Assembly: GCF_030816155.1 (NCBI RefSeq)
Contig: NZ_JAUSXR010000001.1
Span: 434,001 to 498,000 of the forward strand
Direction of reading: 5' to 3'
Length of the DNA: 64,000 nucleotides
Source: Arthrobacter woluwensis
GTDB taxonomy: Bacteria > Actinomycetota > Actinomycetes > Actinomycetales > Micrococcaceae
Below the pieces are notes generated by a model that made no database searches, was not told the DNA's origin, and saw only the letters and a program-made list of their open reading frames with translations. Shown piece after piece: positions 37,172 through 45,946 of this stretch (position 1 is its first letter; each line of letters begins with the position of its first letter). Both the position numbers and the translations under genes were made by a program.

Positions 37172-38106
37172 GCACCCCGAAGATCAGCCTCCGGAACGTC
37201 AACAAGACTTTCCGCCTGCGCCCCGGCAAGGGGTCGAAGTCCGGAGAAGGGGTCCGCCTCACCGCGCTCCAGGACGTGAGCCTGGACGTGGCCGCCGGGG
37301 AGTTCCTGACCCTCGTGGGGCCGAGCGGATCCGGCAAGACCACCCTGCTGGACATCCTGGCGGGCCTCGCCTCGCCCGACAGCGGGGAGGTCCTCCTGGA
37401 CGGCCGTCCCGTCACGGGTCCCGGTCCGGACCGGGCCGTGGTGTTCCAGCAGTACGCCCTGTTCCCGTGGCGCACCGCCGCGGAGAATGTGGCGTTCGGT
37501 CTGGAGGACCGTCAGCTCGACGGCAAGTCCCTGAACCGGAAGGAACGCCGGGCGCGGGCCCTCGAATACCTCTCGCTCGTCGGCCTGGAAGGGTTCGAGG
37601 ACCGGTACCCGCACGAGCTCTCGGGCGGCATGCGGCAACGCGTCGCGATCGCCCGGAGCCTGGCGTACGAGCCGGACGTGCTCCTGATGGACGAGCCGTT
37701 CGCGGCGCTGGATGCCCAGACCCGCGAACAGCTCCAGGACGAACTCGTCCGGCTCTGGCAGCGGACCGGCAAGACCATCATCTTCATCACCCACGGGATC
37801 GAGGAGGCGGTGTACCTGGGGCAGCGGGTCGCCGTGCTGAGCTCGCGTCCCGGGCGGGTCAAGACGATCGTGGACATCGACCTGGGGGACCGGGACGCCG
37901 AGGGCGATCTGCGGTCCAGCCCGGCGTTCGTCCGCCAGCGTCATCTGCTCTGGGAACTCCTGCATGACGAGGTCCGGCGGGCTCAGGCCTCCGGCCACGC
38001 CAAGATCCGCCCGGACGGCTCGGCCCCGGATGAGGTCCCGGCGGGGGCCTCGTCGGGAGCGGGCGCAGCCGGAGCGGGCGCGGCACGTGAAAGGAGTGCG
38101 GCCTGA
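37168..38106 (+). CDS. ABC transporter ATP-binding protein (SsuB/TauB type)
   Basis: A 312-residue ATPase with Walker A GPSGSGKTT, Q-loop VVFQQYALFPWRT (the FPW is typical of the nitrate/sulfonate/taurine family), signature LSGGMRQRVAIARSL, Walker B VLLMDEPFAALDAQTR and IIFITHGIEEAVYL. The C-terminal 40 residues are an Ala/Gly-rich extension beyond the usual 260. It overlaps its neighbours on both sides (ATGA and TGATG). Confidence 0.92.
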   Translation: MSTPKISLRNVNKTFRLRPGKGSKSGEGVRLTALQDVSLDVAAGEFLTLVGPSGSGKTTLLDILAGLASPDSGEVLLDGRPVTGPGPDRAVVFQQYALFPWRTAAENVAFGLEDRQLDGKSLNRKERRARALEYLSLVGLEGFEDRYPHELSGGMRQRVAIARSLAYEPDVLLMDEPFAALDAQTREQLQDELVRLWQRTGKTIIFITHGIEEAVYLGQRVAVLSSRPGRVKTIVDIDLGDRDAEGDLRSSPAFVRQRHLLWELLHDEVRRAQASGHAKIRPDGSAPDEVPAGASSGAGAAGAGAARERSAA

Positions 38107-39110
38107 TGAGCACGAGTACGGTGAACGACGAGATCATCACGACGGCGGAGGCCGGGGAGGCGGCCGCGGAACAGGCTGGTCCCGCGGCGTCCGCGCAGCC
38201 CGCCACCGCGGCGGCGGACGGCACTCCCGGTGGGGTGACCACGGCTGACGGTCCCACGACGGCCGGTCAGGGAGCGCGGGAGGGGGAGCCGGCGTCGTCC
38301 ACAGGGGCAAACGTTCGGCGGGTGGCAGGCGCGATCGGCAGGGTCTCCGGCCGCGTGCTGTGGTCCACCGGCGCGATCGCGCTGTTCCTGCTCCTGTGGG
38401 AGTTCGGCCCGGGGCTGTTCCTCGACGAGGCCACGCGGGTCTTCCTGCCGCCGCTGCACGAGGTGCTCGCCGCTCTGGGCAAGCTGATCGAGTCCGGGCA
38501 GTGGCAGGAACACGTGCTGGCCAGCCTCGGGAGGTCGGTGAGCGGCTTCGCCATCGCGGTGGGTCTGGGTGTGCCGCTCGGGCTCCTCATCGCCTGGTAC
38601 CGCGGGCTCGACCGCTTCCTCAACCCGCTGCTCGAGGTGTTCCGCAACACCGCGGCGCTCGCACTCCTGCCGGTGTTCACGCTGCTGCTCGGCATCGGAG
38701 AGGTCTCGAAGATCAGCATCGTCGCGTATGCGGCGTTCTTCCCGGTCTTGCTCAACACCATCCTGGGCGCCCGGAGCGTGGACCCGCTCCTGATCCGGGC
38801 CGCTCGGACCCTGGGCCTCGGGAGCGGGCGGCTGTTCCTCAAGGTCATCCTTCCCTCCGCCGTCCCCACCATCTTCACCGGCGTGCGGATGGCGGGCACC
38901 GCGTCCGTGCTCGTCCTGATCGCCGCGGAAATGGTCGGGGCCAAGGCCGGGCTCGGCTACCTGATCACCAATGCCCAGTCGAGCTTCCTGATCCCCGACA
39001 TGTACGCGGGCATCCTGACCGTCGCGGTGCTGGGGTTCACCGTGAACTACCTCCTGGTGGCCGTGGAACGCCACTTCTCCCGTTGGCGCCTGGCCGAGTC
39101 CAGCCGCTGA
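38106..39110 (+). CDS. ABC transporter permease (SsuC/TauC type)
   Basis: A 334-residue membrane protein. The first 75 residues are an unusual Ala/Glu/Gly-rich cytoplasmic extension. Six membrane segments follow, with the coupling-helix motif AARTLGLGSGRLFLKVILPSAVPTIFTGVR (EAA loop). The order of membrane segments and the final MYAGILTVAVLGFTVNYLL fit the SsuC family. It starts at an ATG overlapping the ATPase stop; the monooxygenase gene begins 33 bp later. Confidence 0.92.
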   Translation: MSTSTVNDEIITTAEAGEAAAEQAGPAASAQPATAAADGTPGGVTTADGPTTAGQGAREGEPASSTGANVRRVAGAIGRVSGRVLWSTGAIALFLLLWEFGPGLFLDEATRVFLPPLHEVLAALGKLIESGQWQEHVLASLGRSVSGFAIAVGLGVPLGLLIAWYRGLDRFLNPLLEVFRNTAALALLPVFTLLLGIGEVSKISIVAYAAFFPVLLNTILGARSVDPLLIRAARTLGLGSGRLFLKVILPSAVPTIFTGVRMAGTASVLVLIAAEMVGAKAGLGYLITNAQSSFLIPDMYAGILTVAVLGFTVNYLLVAVERHFSRWRLAESSR

Positions 39111-39142
39111 AAACTCCACCTGTCTGAAGAGGAAGGAACACC

Positions 39143-40576
39143 ATGCCACGCCAACTCATCCTGAACGCGTTCCTCATGAGCAATGGGCACCACGAGGCCT
39201 CCTGGCGGCTGCCGGAGAGCGACACCCGGGCCGCCACCGATGTGAAGCACTACCAGCGGCTCGCGCAGACCGCGGAGAAGGCGCACTTCGACGCCGTGTT
39301 CTTCGCGGACTCGCCGCTGCTGCACGGGGACGTCACTCAGCGCCCTTACGGCGTGATCGAGCCGACCGTGCTCCTGGCCGCCATCGCCGCGGTGACCGAG
39401 CGGATCGGACTCGTGGCCACGGCTTCCACGAGCTACAACGAGCCGTACAACCTGGCCCGCCGGTTCGCCGGGCTGGAGCAGATCAGCGGCGGACGGTCCG
39501 GCTGGAACGTGGTCACCACGGCCGGCGACGCCGCGGCCCGCAACTTCTCCCTGGACAGCCAGCCGGCTCACGCCGACCGCTATGCCCGGGCCGAGGAGTT
39601 CCTGCAGGTCACGGAGAAGCTCTGGGACAGCTGGGAGGACGAGGTCCACGTGGGGGACAAGGACCGCGGCGTGTGGGGCGATCCTTCCCGGGTCCACCCC
39701 GTGCTGCACCGTGGCGAGTTCTTCCAGGTGGAAGGTGCCCTCGACGCGCCGCGCTCGCCGCAGGGCCGCCCGGTCATCATCCAGGCGGGCTCTTCGGAGA
39801 GCGGCCGTGACTTCGCCGCCCGCTGGGCCGAGGCGATCTTCACGGCGCACCAGACCGTCGAGAGCGCGCGGGAGTTCTACGCCGACCTCAAGCGTCGGGT
39901 GGCGCTCGCGGGCCGCGACGCCGATGCGGTGAAGATCCTGCCCGGGATCGTCCCCGTCATCGGCGCCACCGAGGAGGAGGCGCGGGCCCTCGACGAGGAG
40001 CTGAACCGTCTCATCCTGCCCGAACACGCGCTGCGGCACCTCGCCGGCGTCATCGGCGTCGACCCGTCGCGCCTGGCCCTGGACGAGCAGCTTCCGGACG
40101 ACCTCCCGGAGGAGTCCCAGATCGAGGCGAACAAGAGCCGCCGCACCCTGATCGTGGAGCTGGGCCGCAGTGAGGGCCTGACGGTCCGGCAGATCATCGG
40201 CCGGCTCGGTGGCGGCCGGGGACATCAGACCTTCGCGGGGACGGCCGAGCAGGTGGCCGACCGTATCGAGCACTGGTTCACCACCGGCGCCGCCGACGGC
40301 TTCAACATCATGCCCCCGGTCCTGCCGTCCGGCCTGGACGTCTTCACCCGGGACGTGGTCCCGATCCTCCAGGAGCGCGGGCTCTTCCGCACCGAGTACA
40401 CGGGGACCACGCTGCGGGAACACTACGGCCTGCCGCGCCCGGCGAACCTCTTCGCCGCCCGCCACGACTCCGCGGAGCACGACGACGCCGCCTCGCCCGG
40501 CAGCCCCGGCGGCGGCGCTGCGGGGGAACAGCCCGTCCTGCTCGGGGGAGGTGCCGCCCGTGCCGCTCGTCAGTGA
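39143..40576 (+). CDS. FMN-dependent monooxygenase (NtaA/SnaA/DszA family, LLM class)
   Basis: A 477-residue flavin-dependent monooxygenase. It has the family N-terminus LILNAFLMSNGHHEASWRLP, FDAVFFADSP, a LVATASTSYNEPYNLARRFA segment, SGGRSGWNVVTT, and RPVIIQAGSSESGRDFAAR, all diagnostic of NtaA/DszA-type enzymes that use FMNH2 from a partner reductase to attack C-S or C-N bonds. The C-terminal 35 residues are a low-complexity extension. GAGGAAGGA precedes the ATG. Its place after a sulfonate-type importer and before a flavin reductase suggests desulfonation or thioether/thiophene oxidation; substrate not determinable here. Confidence 0.9.
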   Translation: MPRQLILNAFLMSNGHHEASWRLPESDTRAATDVKHYQRLAQTAEKAHFDAVFFADSPLLHGDVTQRPYGVIEPTVLLAAIAAVTERIGLVATASTSYNEPYNLARRFAGLEQISGGRSGWNVVTTAGDAAARNFSLDSQPAHADRYARAEEFLQVTEKLWDSWEDEVHVGDKDRGVWGDPSRVHPVLHRGEFFQVEGALDAPRSPQGRPVIIQAGSSESGRDFAARWAEAIFTAHQTVESAREFYADLKRRVALAGRDADAVKILPGIVPVIGATEEEARALDEELNRLILPEHALRHLAGVIGVDPSRLALDEQLPDDLPEESQIEANKSRRTLIVELGRSEGLTVRQIIGRLGGGRGHQTFAGTAEQVADRIEHWFTTGAADGFNIMPPVLPSGLDVFTRDVVPILQERGLFRTEYTGTTLREHYGLPRPANLFAARHDSAEHDDAASPGSPGGGAAGEQPVLLGGGAARAARQ

Positions 40577-41066
40577 TCCGGACAGCACCCAGCTGCGCCA
40601 CGCGTTCGCCAAGGTGCCGAGTGGCGTGGCGGCGCTCGCCGCCCTCGTGGACGGCGCCCCGCAGGGACTCGTGGTCTCGACGTTCACGGTCGGGGTGTCG
40701 CTGGACCCGCCACTCGTGATGTTCGCGGTGCAGAATTCCAGCCGCACCTGGCCTGTCCTGCGGAGCTCGGCCCGCCTGGGGGTCTCCGTCCTCTCGGCCC
40801 ATCAGGAGCACGCCGCACGGCAGATCGCGTCCAAGGACGGGGACCGCTTCGCCGGGCTTCCCGTGAGTGTCAGCAGCGAAGGTGCGCTGCTCCTGCCGGG
40901 GGCCGCACTCTGGCTCGACTGCTCGGTGGAGCAGGAGGTCCCGGCCGGGGACCACGCCGTCGTGCTGCTGCGCGTGCATGGGCACGAAGTGCGGGAGGGG
41001 CACGTGGACCCGCTCGTGTTCCACTCCTCGACCTTCACGGGGCTCCGGCAGCCGGCGCTGGTTTAG
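40560..41066 (+). CDS. Flavin reductase domain protein
   Basis: A 168-residue HpaC/DszD-like NAD(P)H:flavin reductase supplying reduced FMN to the monooxygenase. Family motifs: LRHAFAKVPSGVAALAAL, GLVVSTFTVGVSLDPPLVMF and SARLGVSVLSAHQ, then DRFAGLPV and the closing PLVFHSSTFTGL. I prefer the GTG at 40560 with GGGGGAG nine bases upstream; GTG 40551 would leave no spacing. It overlaps the end of the monooxygenase gene by 17 bp in another frame. Confidence 0.9.
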   Translation: MPLVSDPDSTQLRHAFAKVPSGVAALAALVDGAPQGLVVSTFTVGVSLDPPLVMFAVQNSSRTWPVLRSSARLGVSVLSAHQEHAARQIASKDGDRFAGLPVSVSSEGALLLPGAALWLDCSVEQEVPAGDHAVVLLRVHGHEVREGHVDPLVFHSSTFTGLRQPALV

Positions 41067-41140
41067 GGCCGTTTCAAAGAGTGTGCGCCGAACCCTGCTA
41101 CCGCGAGGCGGTCTGAGGACGGGCACGTGGGGGAGCCTCT

Positions 41141-41181
41141 CGGCCGCGTGAGCAAGGGCTATGCCTTTGCACACGCGGCCG
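41141..41181. terminator. Long hairpin between convergent genes
   Basis: CGGCCGCGTG (41141-41150) pairs with CACGCGGCCG (41172-41181). After an A/A mismatch, GCAAGGGC (41152-41159) pairs with GCCTTTGC (41163-41170) with one wobble, leaving a TAT loop. It lies between the flavin reductase gene (+) and the monooxygenase-like gene (-), so is probably a bidirectional terminator. Confidence 0.65.
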
Positions 41182-41201
41182 CTACTTCATCCGAGCGTCT
41201 C

Positions 41202-41513
41202 TCAGAGCCGGCCTTGACCTGCCGTGCCGGCGGGAATCGGGATCAGCCGGGTGACCACTGGGGCCGCCTCCAGCAATCCTTCCAGCGAAGCATTGAGCCG
41301 GGCGACCGCGGTTCCGGCGCCGTGCCGGTCGAGGAGTTCTTCGTCCGACCATTTTTCGATCATGACGATCTGCCCATTCGGTGCCTGATGGATGGCGTAG
41401 AGCTCACAGCCCGGCTCTTGGTGTACCTCAGAGATGGCGGGGGCCAAGGCTCCGACCACCTGCTCGTGTGCTCCCGGCAGCGGAGTGAAGATTGCGGTGA
41501 CGACGACGGACAT
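41202..41513 (-). CDS. Antibiotic-biosynthesis-monooxygenase (ABM) domain protein
   Basis: A 103-residue dimeric ferredoxin-like fold of the YgiN/quinol monooxygenase type: VVVTAIFTPLPGAHEQVVGAL at the start, EPGCELYAIHQAPNGQIVMIEKWSDEELLDRHGAG in the middle. Such proteins oxidise quinols or small aromatics without cofactor or act as auxiliary proteins. It is the last gene of the minus-strand LacI-controlled operon, coupled through a 31-codon ORF to the transporter ATPase. Confidence 0.82.
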   Translation of the reverse strand: MSVVVTAIFTPLPGAHEQVVGALAPAISEVHQEPGCELYAIHQAPNGQIVMIEKWSDEELLDRHGAGTAVARLNASLEGLLEAAPVVTRLIPIPAGTAGQGRL

Positions 41514-41608
41514 CAGGGGCCTTTCGGGTGCGGAGGGAAGGTGGCCTTGCCCGCGGGAAGGCCCAGGGCCTCCGCGGACACGACCGGATCAAGGTCTGCG
41601 GTGTTCAT
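41513..41608 (-). CDS. Micro-ORF of 31 residues linking the ATPase and ABM genes
   Basis: Its ATG overlaps the ATPase stop (ATGA at 41605-41608) and its TGA overlaps the ABM ATG (TGATG at 41511-41515), so it exactly fills the gap with both junctions coupled. The peptide begins MNTADLDPVVSAEALGLPAG and ends FPPHPKGP. Most third positions are G or C, as in neighbouring genes. There is no obvious Shine-Dalgarno of its own. It may encode a small protein, or may serve only to carry ribosomes from one gene to the next. Confidence 0.5.
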   Translation of the reverse strand: MNTADLDPVVSAEALGLPAGKATFPPHPKGP

Positions 41609-42798
41609 GCGATGGAAGGCAGCGCGCGGCCGGGCGATTCACGGGGAATCGACTCCAGGTTAACCCCGGACTCTTCGTCGAAATAGCTGGCGGCTCCGGC
41701 ATCGACGCCGACCGCGCAGGGGTCGCCGACCATGGCTCGGGTCTGACCCGGCTGACGGATCCAGAGGAGTTCGTCCTGGTTGAGATCCCACAATCTGAGA
41801 CCGAGGGTGGCCTTCGGCTGCACGCCGATCAGGGTGTCGGCGCCGAGGTCCTCGATCCGTCGCACGGTGGCCTCGAGGCCTTGCCCGTCACCAGTGGTGC
41901 GGAGGCTGAGATGTTCTGGCCGCAGTCCAACGGTGATCCCCCCGGAAGACGGGGCCCGGGCGGGCAGTGGCAGGTGCAGGTCACCCAGGATCAGGCGGCC
42001 GTCCGTGACCGTCCCGTGGAGGAGATTCATGGGAGGACTGCCGATGAACCGGGCGACATAGGTGTTGGCCGGCGTGCTGTAGATCTCTTGCGGGCTTCCC
42101 TGCTGTTGTGCCACTCCGTTGTGGAGCACCACGATCGTGGTCGCCATGGTCATGGCTTCCACCTGGTCGTGAGTCACGTAGATGAACGTCTTCCCGGTGT
42201 GCCGGTGGAGACGGACGATCTCTCCGCGCAGCTCTGCTCGGAGTTTGGCGTCCAGGTTGGACAGCGGTTCGTCCAGGAGGAACATCGACGGGTTACGGAT
42301 GAGGGCGCGGGCCAGGGCGACCCGCTGCCGCTGCCCTCCGGAAAGTTCGCCGGGCTTGCGCAGGGCGAACTGATCCAGATCGAGCATCGCCGACACCTCT
42401 GCCACCTTCGCTGAGACGTCTTTGCCGGTGCTGAAGACCCGCCGGGCGATGGGGCTGACACCGGGGACGTGGTGCCAGGCCTTGAACTTGTCCAGGGCGA
42501 GGGGAAAGGCGATGTTGTCCCGGACGTTGAGGTGTGGATACAGCGCATACGACTGGAAGACGAAGGCGATGTCACGTTCACGGGGGCTCTGCCGGTTCAC
42601 CCGGAGGTTGTCGAACACGATGTCGCCCGTCGTGGCATCGGTGAGTCCGGCGATGATACGCAGCAGGGTCGACTTCCCCGATCCCGAAGCGCCCAGGAGG
42701 ACCAGGAACTCGCCGTTGTCCACTTCGGCATTGAAGTCCTGGATGACCTTGGTGTCACCGAATCGTTTGCCGATGTTTCGCAGTGAAAGCTTTGTCAT
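41605..42798 (-). CDS. Sugar ABC transporter ATP-binding protein (CUT1)
   Basis: A 397-residue ATPase with Walker A GASGSGKST, Q-loop FVFQSYALYPHLNV, signature ELSGGQRQRVALARAL and Walker B MFLLDEPLSNLDAKLRAE, plus a TOBE-like C-terminal domain (about 260-397). An insertion of some 25 residues (FKAWHHVPGVSPIARRVFST) follows the Q-loop and is not typical of MsiK. The ATG at 42798 lies 3 bp from the permease stop. This importer carries its own ATPase and so need not depend on the shared ATPase gene at 26441-27523. Confidence 0.92.
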   Translation of the reverse strand: MTKLSLRNIGKRFGDTKVIQDFNAEVDNGEFLVLLGASGSGKSTLLRIIAGLTDATTGDIVFDNLRVNRQSPRERDIAFVFQSYALYPHLNVRDNIAFPLALDKFKAWHHVPGVSPIARRVFSTGKDVSAKVAEVSAMLDLDQFALRKPGELSGGQRQRVALARALIRNPSMFLLDEPLSNLDAKLRAELRGEIVRLHRHTGKTFIYVTHDQVEAMTMATTIVVLHNGVAQQQGSPQEIYSTPANTYVARFIGSPPMNLLHGTVTDGRLILGDLHLPLPARAPSSGGITVGLRPEHLSLRTTGDGQGLEATVRRIEDLGADTLIGVQPKATLGLRLWDLNQDELLWIRQPGQTRAMVGDPCAVGVDAGAASYFDEESGVNLESIPRESPGRALPSIA

Positions 42799-42800
42799 GA

Positions 42801-43694
42801 TCAACCTTTGACTGAGCCGGCAGTGAGTCCGGAGACGATGCGTCGCTGGACCAGGAGGAAGAAGATCAATGCCGGGAGGGTGAAGAGGAGTGCTGCGGCC
42901 ATCACGGAGTTCAGCGAGGTCAGATACTGGCCGATGAAGGAGGCCAGACCCACTGAGGCCGGCCAGAGATCCCGCTCTGCGATGAAGGTCTTCGCGAGAA
43001 GGAACTCGTTCCAGCCGTCGAAGAAATTGATGACCGCTGCCGCCGCAATGCTCGGGAGGATCAGGGGGACCAGAACAAGGGACAGGGTGGTGACCCTCGG
43101 ACATCCGTCCACGGATGCCGCTTCCTCGATCTCGTAGGGGATCGCGTCCACGGCCCCCTTGATGATCCATGCACTGACAGGCATGGTGAATGCGACATTC
43201 GCGAGGACGAGTCCTCCCATGCCATTGAGCAGGCCGAGCGAAGCGAACAGCGAGTAGATCGGCACCACGAGAAGCGCTTCCGGAAGCATCTGGGTGGCGA
43301 ACAGGAGGAACCCTGCGGCTCCCTTGCCGTGGAACTTGAAACGGGAGAGCGCGTAGCCGGCAAGAACAGCGAAGATCAGGGACAGCAACGTGGTGCCGCC
43401 GGCGATGATGAGCGAATTGGTGAGCCACTTGAAAATGGGCACGTTGCCGATGACGGCGCCGAGGTCGCCGAGGCGCTCCCAGTGCGGCCACCACCGCTGC
43501 GCTTGACCGTACAGCTCCGAGTCCTCACTGAGTGCCGTGTTGAGCATCCAGTAGAGGGGGAATCCGGAGAACAGCACCAGGGCGGCGAGCATGAGATAAC
43601 GTGCCGGTTTGCTGAAGTGGCGCTGTCCGGGGGCCTTGGCCCGCCGCCGCGAGGGAGCCTGCTGTGGGGGACTGGTGGTTTGACGGATGGTCAT
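42801..43694 (-). CDS. Carbohydrate ABC transporter permease (MalG family)
   Basis: A 297-residue protein with six membrane segments. The N-terminus is basic, then YLMLAALVLFSGFPLYWML; the EAA coupling loop is EIEEAASVDGCPRVTTLSLVLVPLILPSIAA and the C-terminus ends in LLVQRRIVSGLTAGSVKG, a MalG-family signature. It lies between the MalF-type permease and the ATPase with spacers of only a few bases. Confidence 0.94.
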   Translation of the reverse strand: MTIRQTTSPPQQAPSRRRAKAPGQRHFSKPARYLMLAALVLFSGFPLYWMLNTALSEDSELYGQAQRWWPHWERLGDLGAVIGNVPIFKWLTNSLIIAGGTTLLSLIFAVLAGYALSRFKFHGKGAAGFLLFATQMLPEALLVVPIYSLFASLGLLNGMGGLVLANVAFTMPVSAWIIKGAVDAIPYEIEEAASVDGCPRVTTLSLVLVPLILPSIAAAAVINFFDGWNEFLLAKTFIAERDLWPASVGLASFIGQYLTSLNSVMAAALLFTLPALIFFLLVQRRIVSGLTAGSVKG

Positions 43695-43698
43695 GGTT

Positions 43699-44646
43699 CT
43701 AGGCCTCCTTGGCGGTGTTGCGCCGTTCGATGATGAAGTACACGACGGTGACCAGCAGAGAGAGCACGAGCCCCAGGGCGCCGATGGCGGCGGCGCGGCC
43801 CAGCTCTTGATTGCTGAATGCCTGGCGGTAGACGTTCACGACCAGGGTGTTCGTGCTGTCCACCGGACCACCGCCTGTGAGGAGGTAGATGATCTCAAAG
43901 CGTCGGATGGACCAGATCGTCATGAGCAGGGTGACGACACGCACCGTGGGTGCGATGTGCGGCCAGGTGACCGCCTTGAAGGTCTCCAGGGCGCCGGCGC
44001 CGTCCATCCGGGTGGCTTCGTAGAGCTCCCCGGGGATCGACTGCAGCGAAGCCAGGACGACCAGCATCACCAATGGCATGACTTTCCAGACGGACGTCAG
44101 GACGACGGCGGCCATCCCATATTTGGGGTCCACCAGCCATCCCTGCTGGCCGACTCCCATCACACCGACCACTTCGTTGAGAACTCCGTCCGACCGGTTG
44201 AAGATCCAGCTGAAAATCAATGCCGTCGCCACGGTGGGAACAGCCCAGGGGAAGGTGATGATCGCTCGGACGATGGTCCGGCCCTTGAAGGCGCGATTCA
44301 GAAGCAGCGCGGCCCCGCCTCCGATCGCAACTGCGATGAGGACTGTCGCCGCGGTGTAGAGGAGTGTGGCGCCGAGGGAGTTGTAGAACTGGCTGCTGCT
44401 CAGCAGCCGTGTGTAGTTGTCCAGACCGACCTCAGTCCCGCCGTCGGGTTTGACGAGCGGTGTTCTGGTGAAGCTGAGACGCAGTCCCTGGATGACCGGG
44501 ATGATCATGAAGACGACCAGATAGATCACCGCTGGCCCGATGTAGAGGTAAGGGGAGATCCGCTGCCACAGATGGTGACGTGACGGAGCCTCCTTGAGGT
44601 GGTCCTGAGCCGCGAGGGGCGGGGACGTGGAAGTTCGGAGCGACAT
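43699..44646 (-). CDS. Carbohydrate ABC transporter permease (MalF/UgpA family)
   Basis: A 315-residue permease with six predicted membrane segments: YLYIGPAVIYLVVFMIIPVI, then GLRLSFTRTPLV, the coupling loop IPGELYEATRMDGAGALETF, and a final VLSLLVTVVYFIIERR. It pairs with the MalG-type permease four bases downstream and follows the binding-protein gene by 25 bp. Confidence 0.94.
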   Translation of the reverse strand: MSLRTSTSPPLAAQDHLKEAPSRHHLWQRISPYLYIGPAVIYLVVFMIIPVIQGLRLSFTRTPLVKPDGGTEVGLDNYTRLLSSSQFYNSLGATLLYTAATVLIAVAIGGGAALLLNRAFKGRTIVRAIITFPWAVPTVATALIFSWIFNRSDGVLNEVVGVMGVGQQGWLVDPKYGMAAVVLTSVWKVMPLVMLVVLASLQSIPGELYEATRMDGAGALETFKAVTWPHIAPTVRVVTLLMTIWSIRRFEIIYLLTGGGPVDSTNTLVVNVYRQAFSNQELGRAAAIGALGLVLSLLVTVVYFIIERRNTAKEA

Positions 44647-44671
44647 TGCCCTGATCCTTTGCTTGGTCCGT

Positions 44672-45946
44672 TCAGCCGATCAGCTGAGTCACTTGGGTCT
44701 GCGCTGTCGACAGCGCGGTCGCGGCGTTCCCGCCGTCCACGAGGTAGCGCTCCACCTGGGTCATCACCTCGCGCATGATCGCTTTGGTCTGTGCTTCGAA
44801 TCCCTTGATCAAGGGGCTTCGTGATTCCTTGGCGAGATTGATGAAGGACTCCGCCCACGGGTTGGCACGGGCGTAGTCGGCATCCAGCGGAATGTCCGTG
44901 GCGAGAGTGGAGGGACCCATGGCCTTTCTCAGCGCACTCTGCCCCTCGTCAGATCCCACCCAGCCGACGAAGTCGACGGCGAGATTGCGGTTTTTGCTGT
45001 ACCCGTTGACCGCGAGCACGATCTCCTGATGGGCCGAGGGCCGTGGAAGCGGGATGCGCTCCGCATAGCCGATGTCGTCGGAGGTGACGACTTTGGAGGA
45101 CCGCAGAATGCCGGCGACCGTCGATGAGACGTCGATCATCATGGCAAGGCGGCCCTCGCGGAACTTGGTGCGCATCGTGGAGGCGTCATCACCGATGGGC
45201 ATCGCACCGGAACGGTAGATCTCACCGAACGCCTCGACTCCCGCGAGGTTCTCCGCCGTGTCGATGGTGGGGCGTGACCCGTCGGACCAGGCTCCTCCGT
45301 GACCGTAAGTCCAGACGTCGAAGTCCATGAACCAGGAGTCGAACTCCGTCATCTGATGACGCACCCCGAAACCGTCCAGGCCGGTGGCTGAGCGGATCGC
45401 AGCTGATGCGGCGATCAGTTCCTTGACATTCGTGGGCGGCGTGACCTTCGCCTTCTCCAGGAGTTTGCGGTTCCAGAAGAAGTTCCAGTTCAGACGCTCC
45501 CACGTGATCCCGTATTGCGTCCCGTTCACGATGCCGGACGTGTTGGTGTGGTTCAGCGGCCGTCCGTGATGAGACGCCACCACGGACGTGAGCGGCGCGA
45601 GGATGCCGGCATCAGCCAAGGGGTAGAAGTTCACGTCCTGGACGACGAAGACGTCCGGACCCCCTTTGCCGCCGAGTTCAGTGTTGAGCTTGTCGGCGAA
45701 GGAGAGGAACGGGGTGGTGCTCTGGGCCAGTGCGGCTGATGGGTTCGCCTTCTGATAGGCCTGGATGGCCTGCCACATCGCCTGCCCGCGACCAGGTTCC
45801 AGCCATTGCCAGCTGCCGAATTTCAGGGTGCCGCCGGCGGATGCGGGCCGGTTCGGGTCGAGCGCCGTCCCGGTCCCGCAGCCGGTCAGGAGGAGCCCTG
45901 CGGCTGTCGCCCCGGCGGCACTCAGAAAGGAGCGTCGGGCGATCAT
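44672..45946 (-). CDS. Extracellular sugar-binding lipoprotein (family 1)
   Basis: A 424-residue solute-binding protein. Its signal has twin arginines (MIARRSFLS) and a lipobox LLTGC with C23, so it may be exported by Tat and lipidated. The body carries LKFGSWQWLEPGRGQAMWQAI, DVFVVQDVNFYPLADAGILAPL and a C-terminal NPWAESFINLAKESRSPLIKGF, the family-1 pattern. Its ATG overlaps the stop of the dehydrogenase gene by 4 bp. The ligand is presumably the inducer or precursor recognised by the LacI regulator across the promoter. Confidence 0.92.
   Translation of the reverse strand: MIARRSFLSAAGATAAGLLLTGCGTGTALDPNRPASAGGTLKFGSWQWLEPGRGQAMWQAIQAYQKANPSAALAQSTTPFLSFADKLNTELGGKGGPDVFVVQDVNFYPLADAGILAPLTSVVASHHGRPLNHTNTSGIVNGTQYGITWERLNWNFFWNRKLLEKAKVTPPTNVKELIAASAAIRSATGLDGFGVRHQMTEFDSWFMDFDVWTYGHGGAWSDGSRPTIDTAENLAGVEAFGEIYRSGAMPIGDDASTMRTKFREGRLAMMIDVSSTVAGILRSSKVVTSDDIGYAERIPLPRPSAHQEIVLAVNGYSKNRNLAVDFVGWVGSDEGQSALRKAMGPSTLATDIPLDADYARANPWAESFINLAKESRSPLIKGFEAQTKAIMREVMTQVERYLVDGGNAATALSTAQTQVTQLIG

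Noticed and set aside
41141..41181. Third copy of the structured element
   Set aside because: It is also a bulged hairpin between convergent genes, but it lacks the GCTTGCGTAAAGGGG and GGGGATAGCAAGC core, so I treat it as an ordinary terminator-like hairpin.
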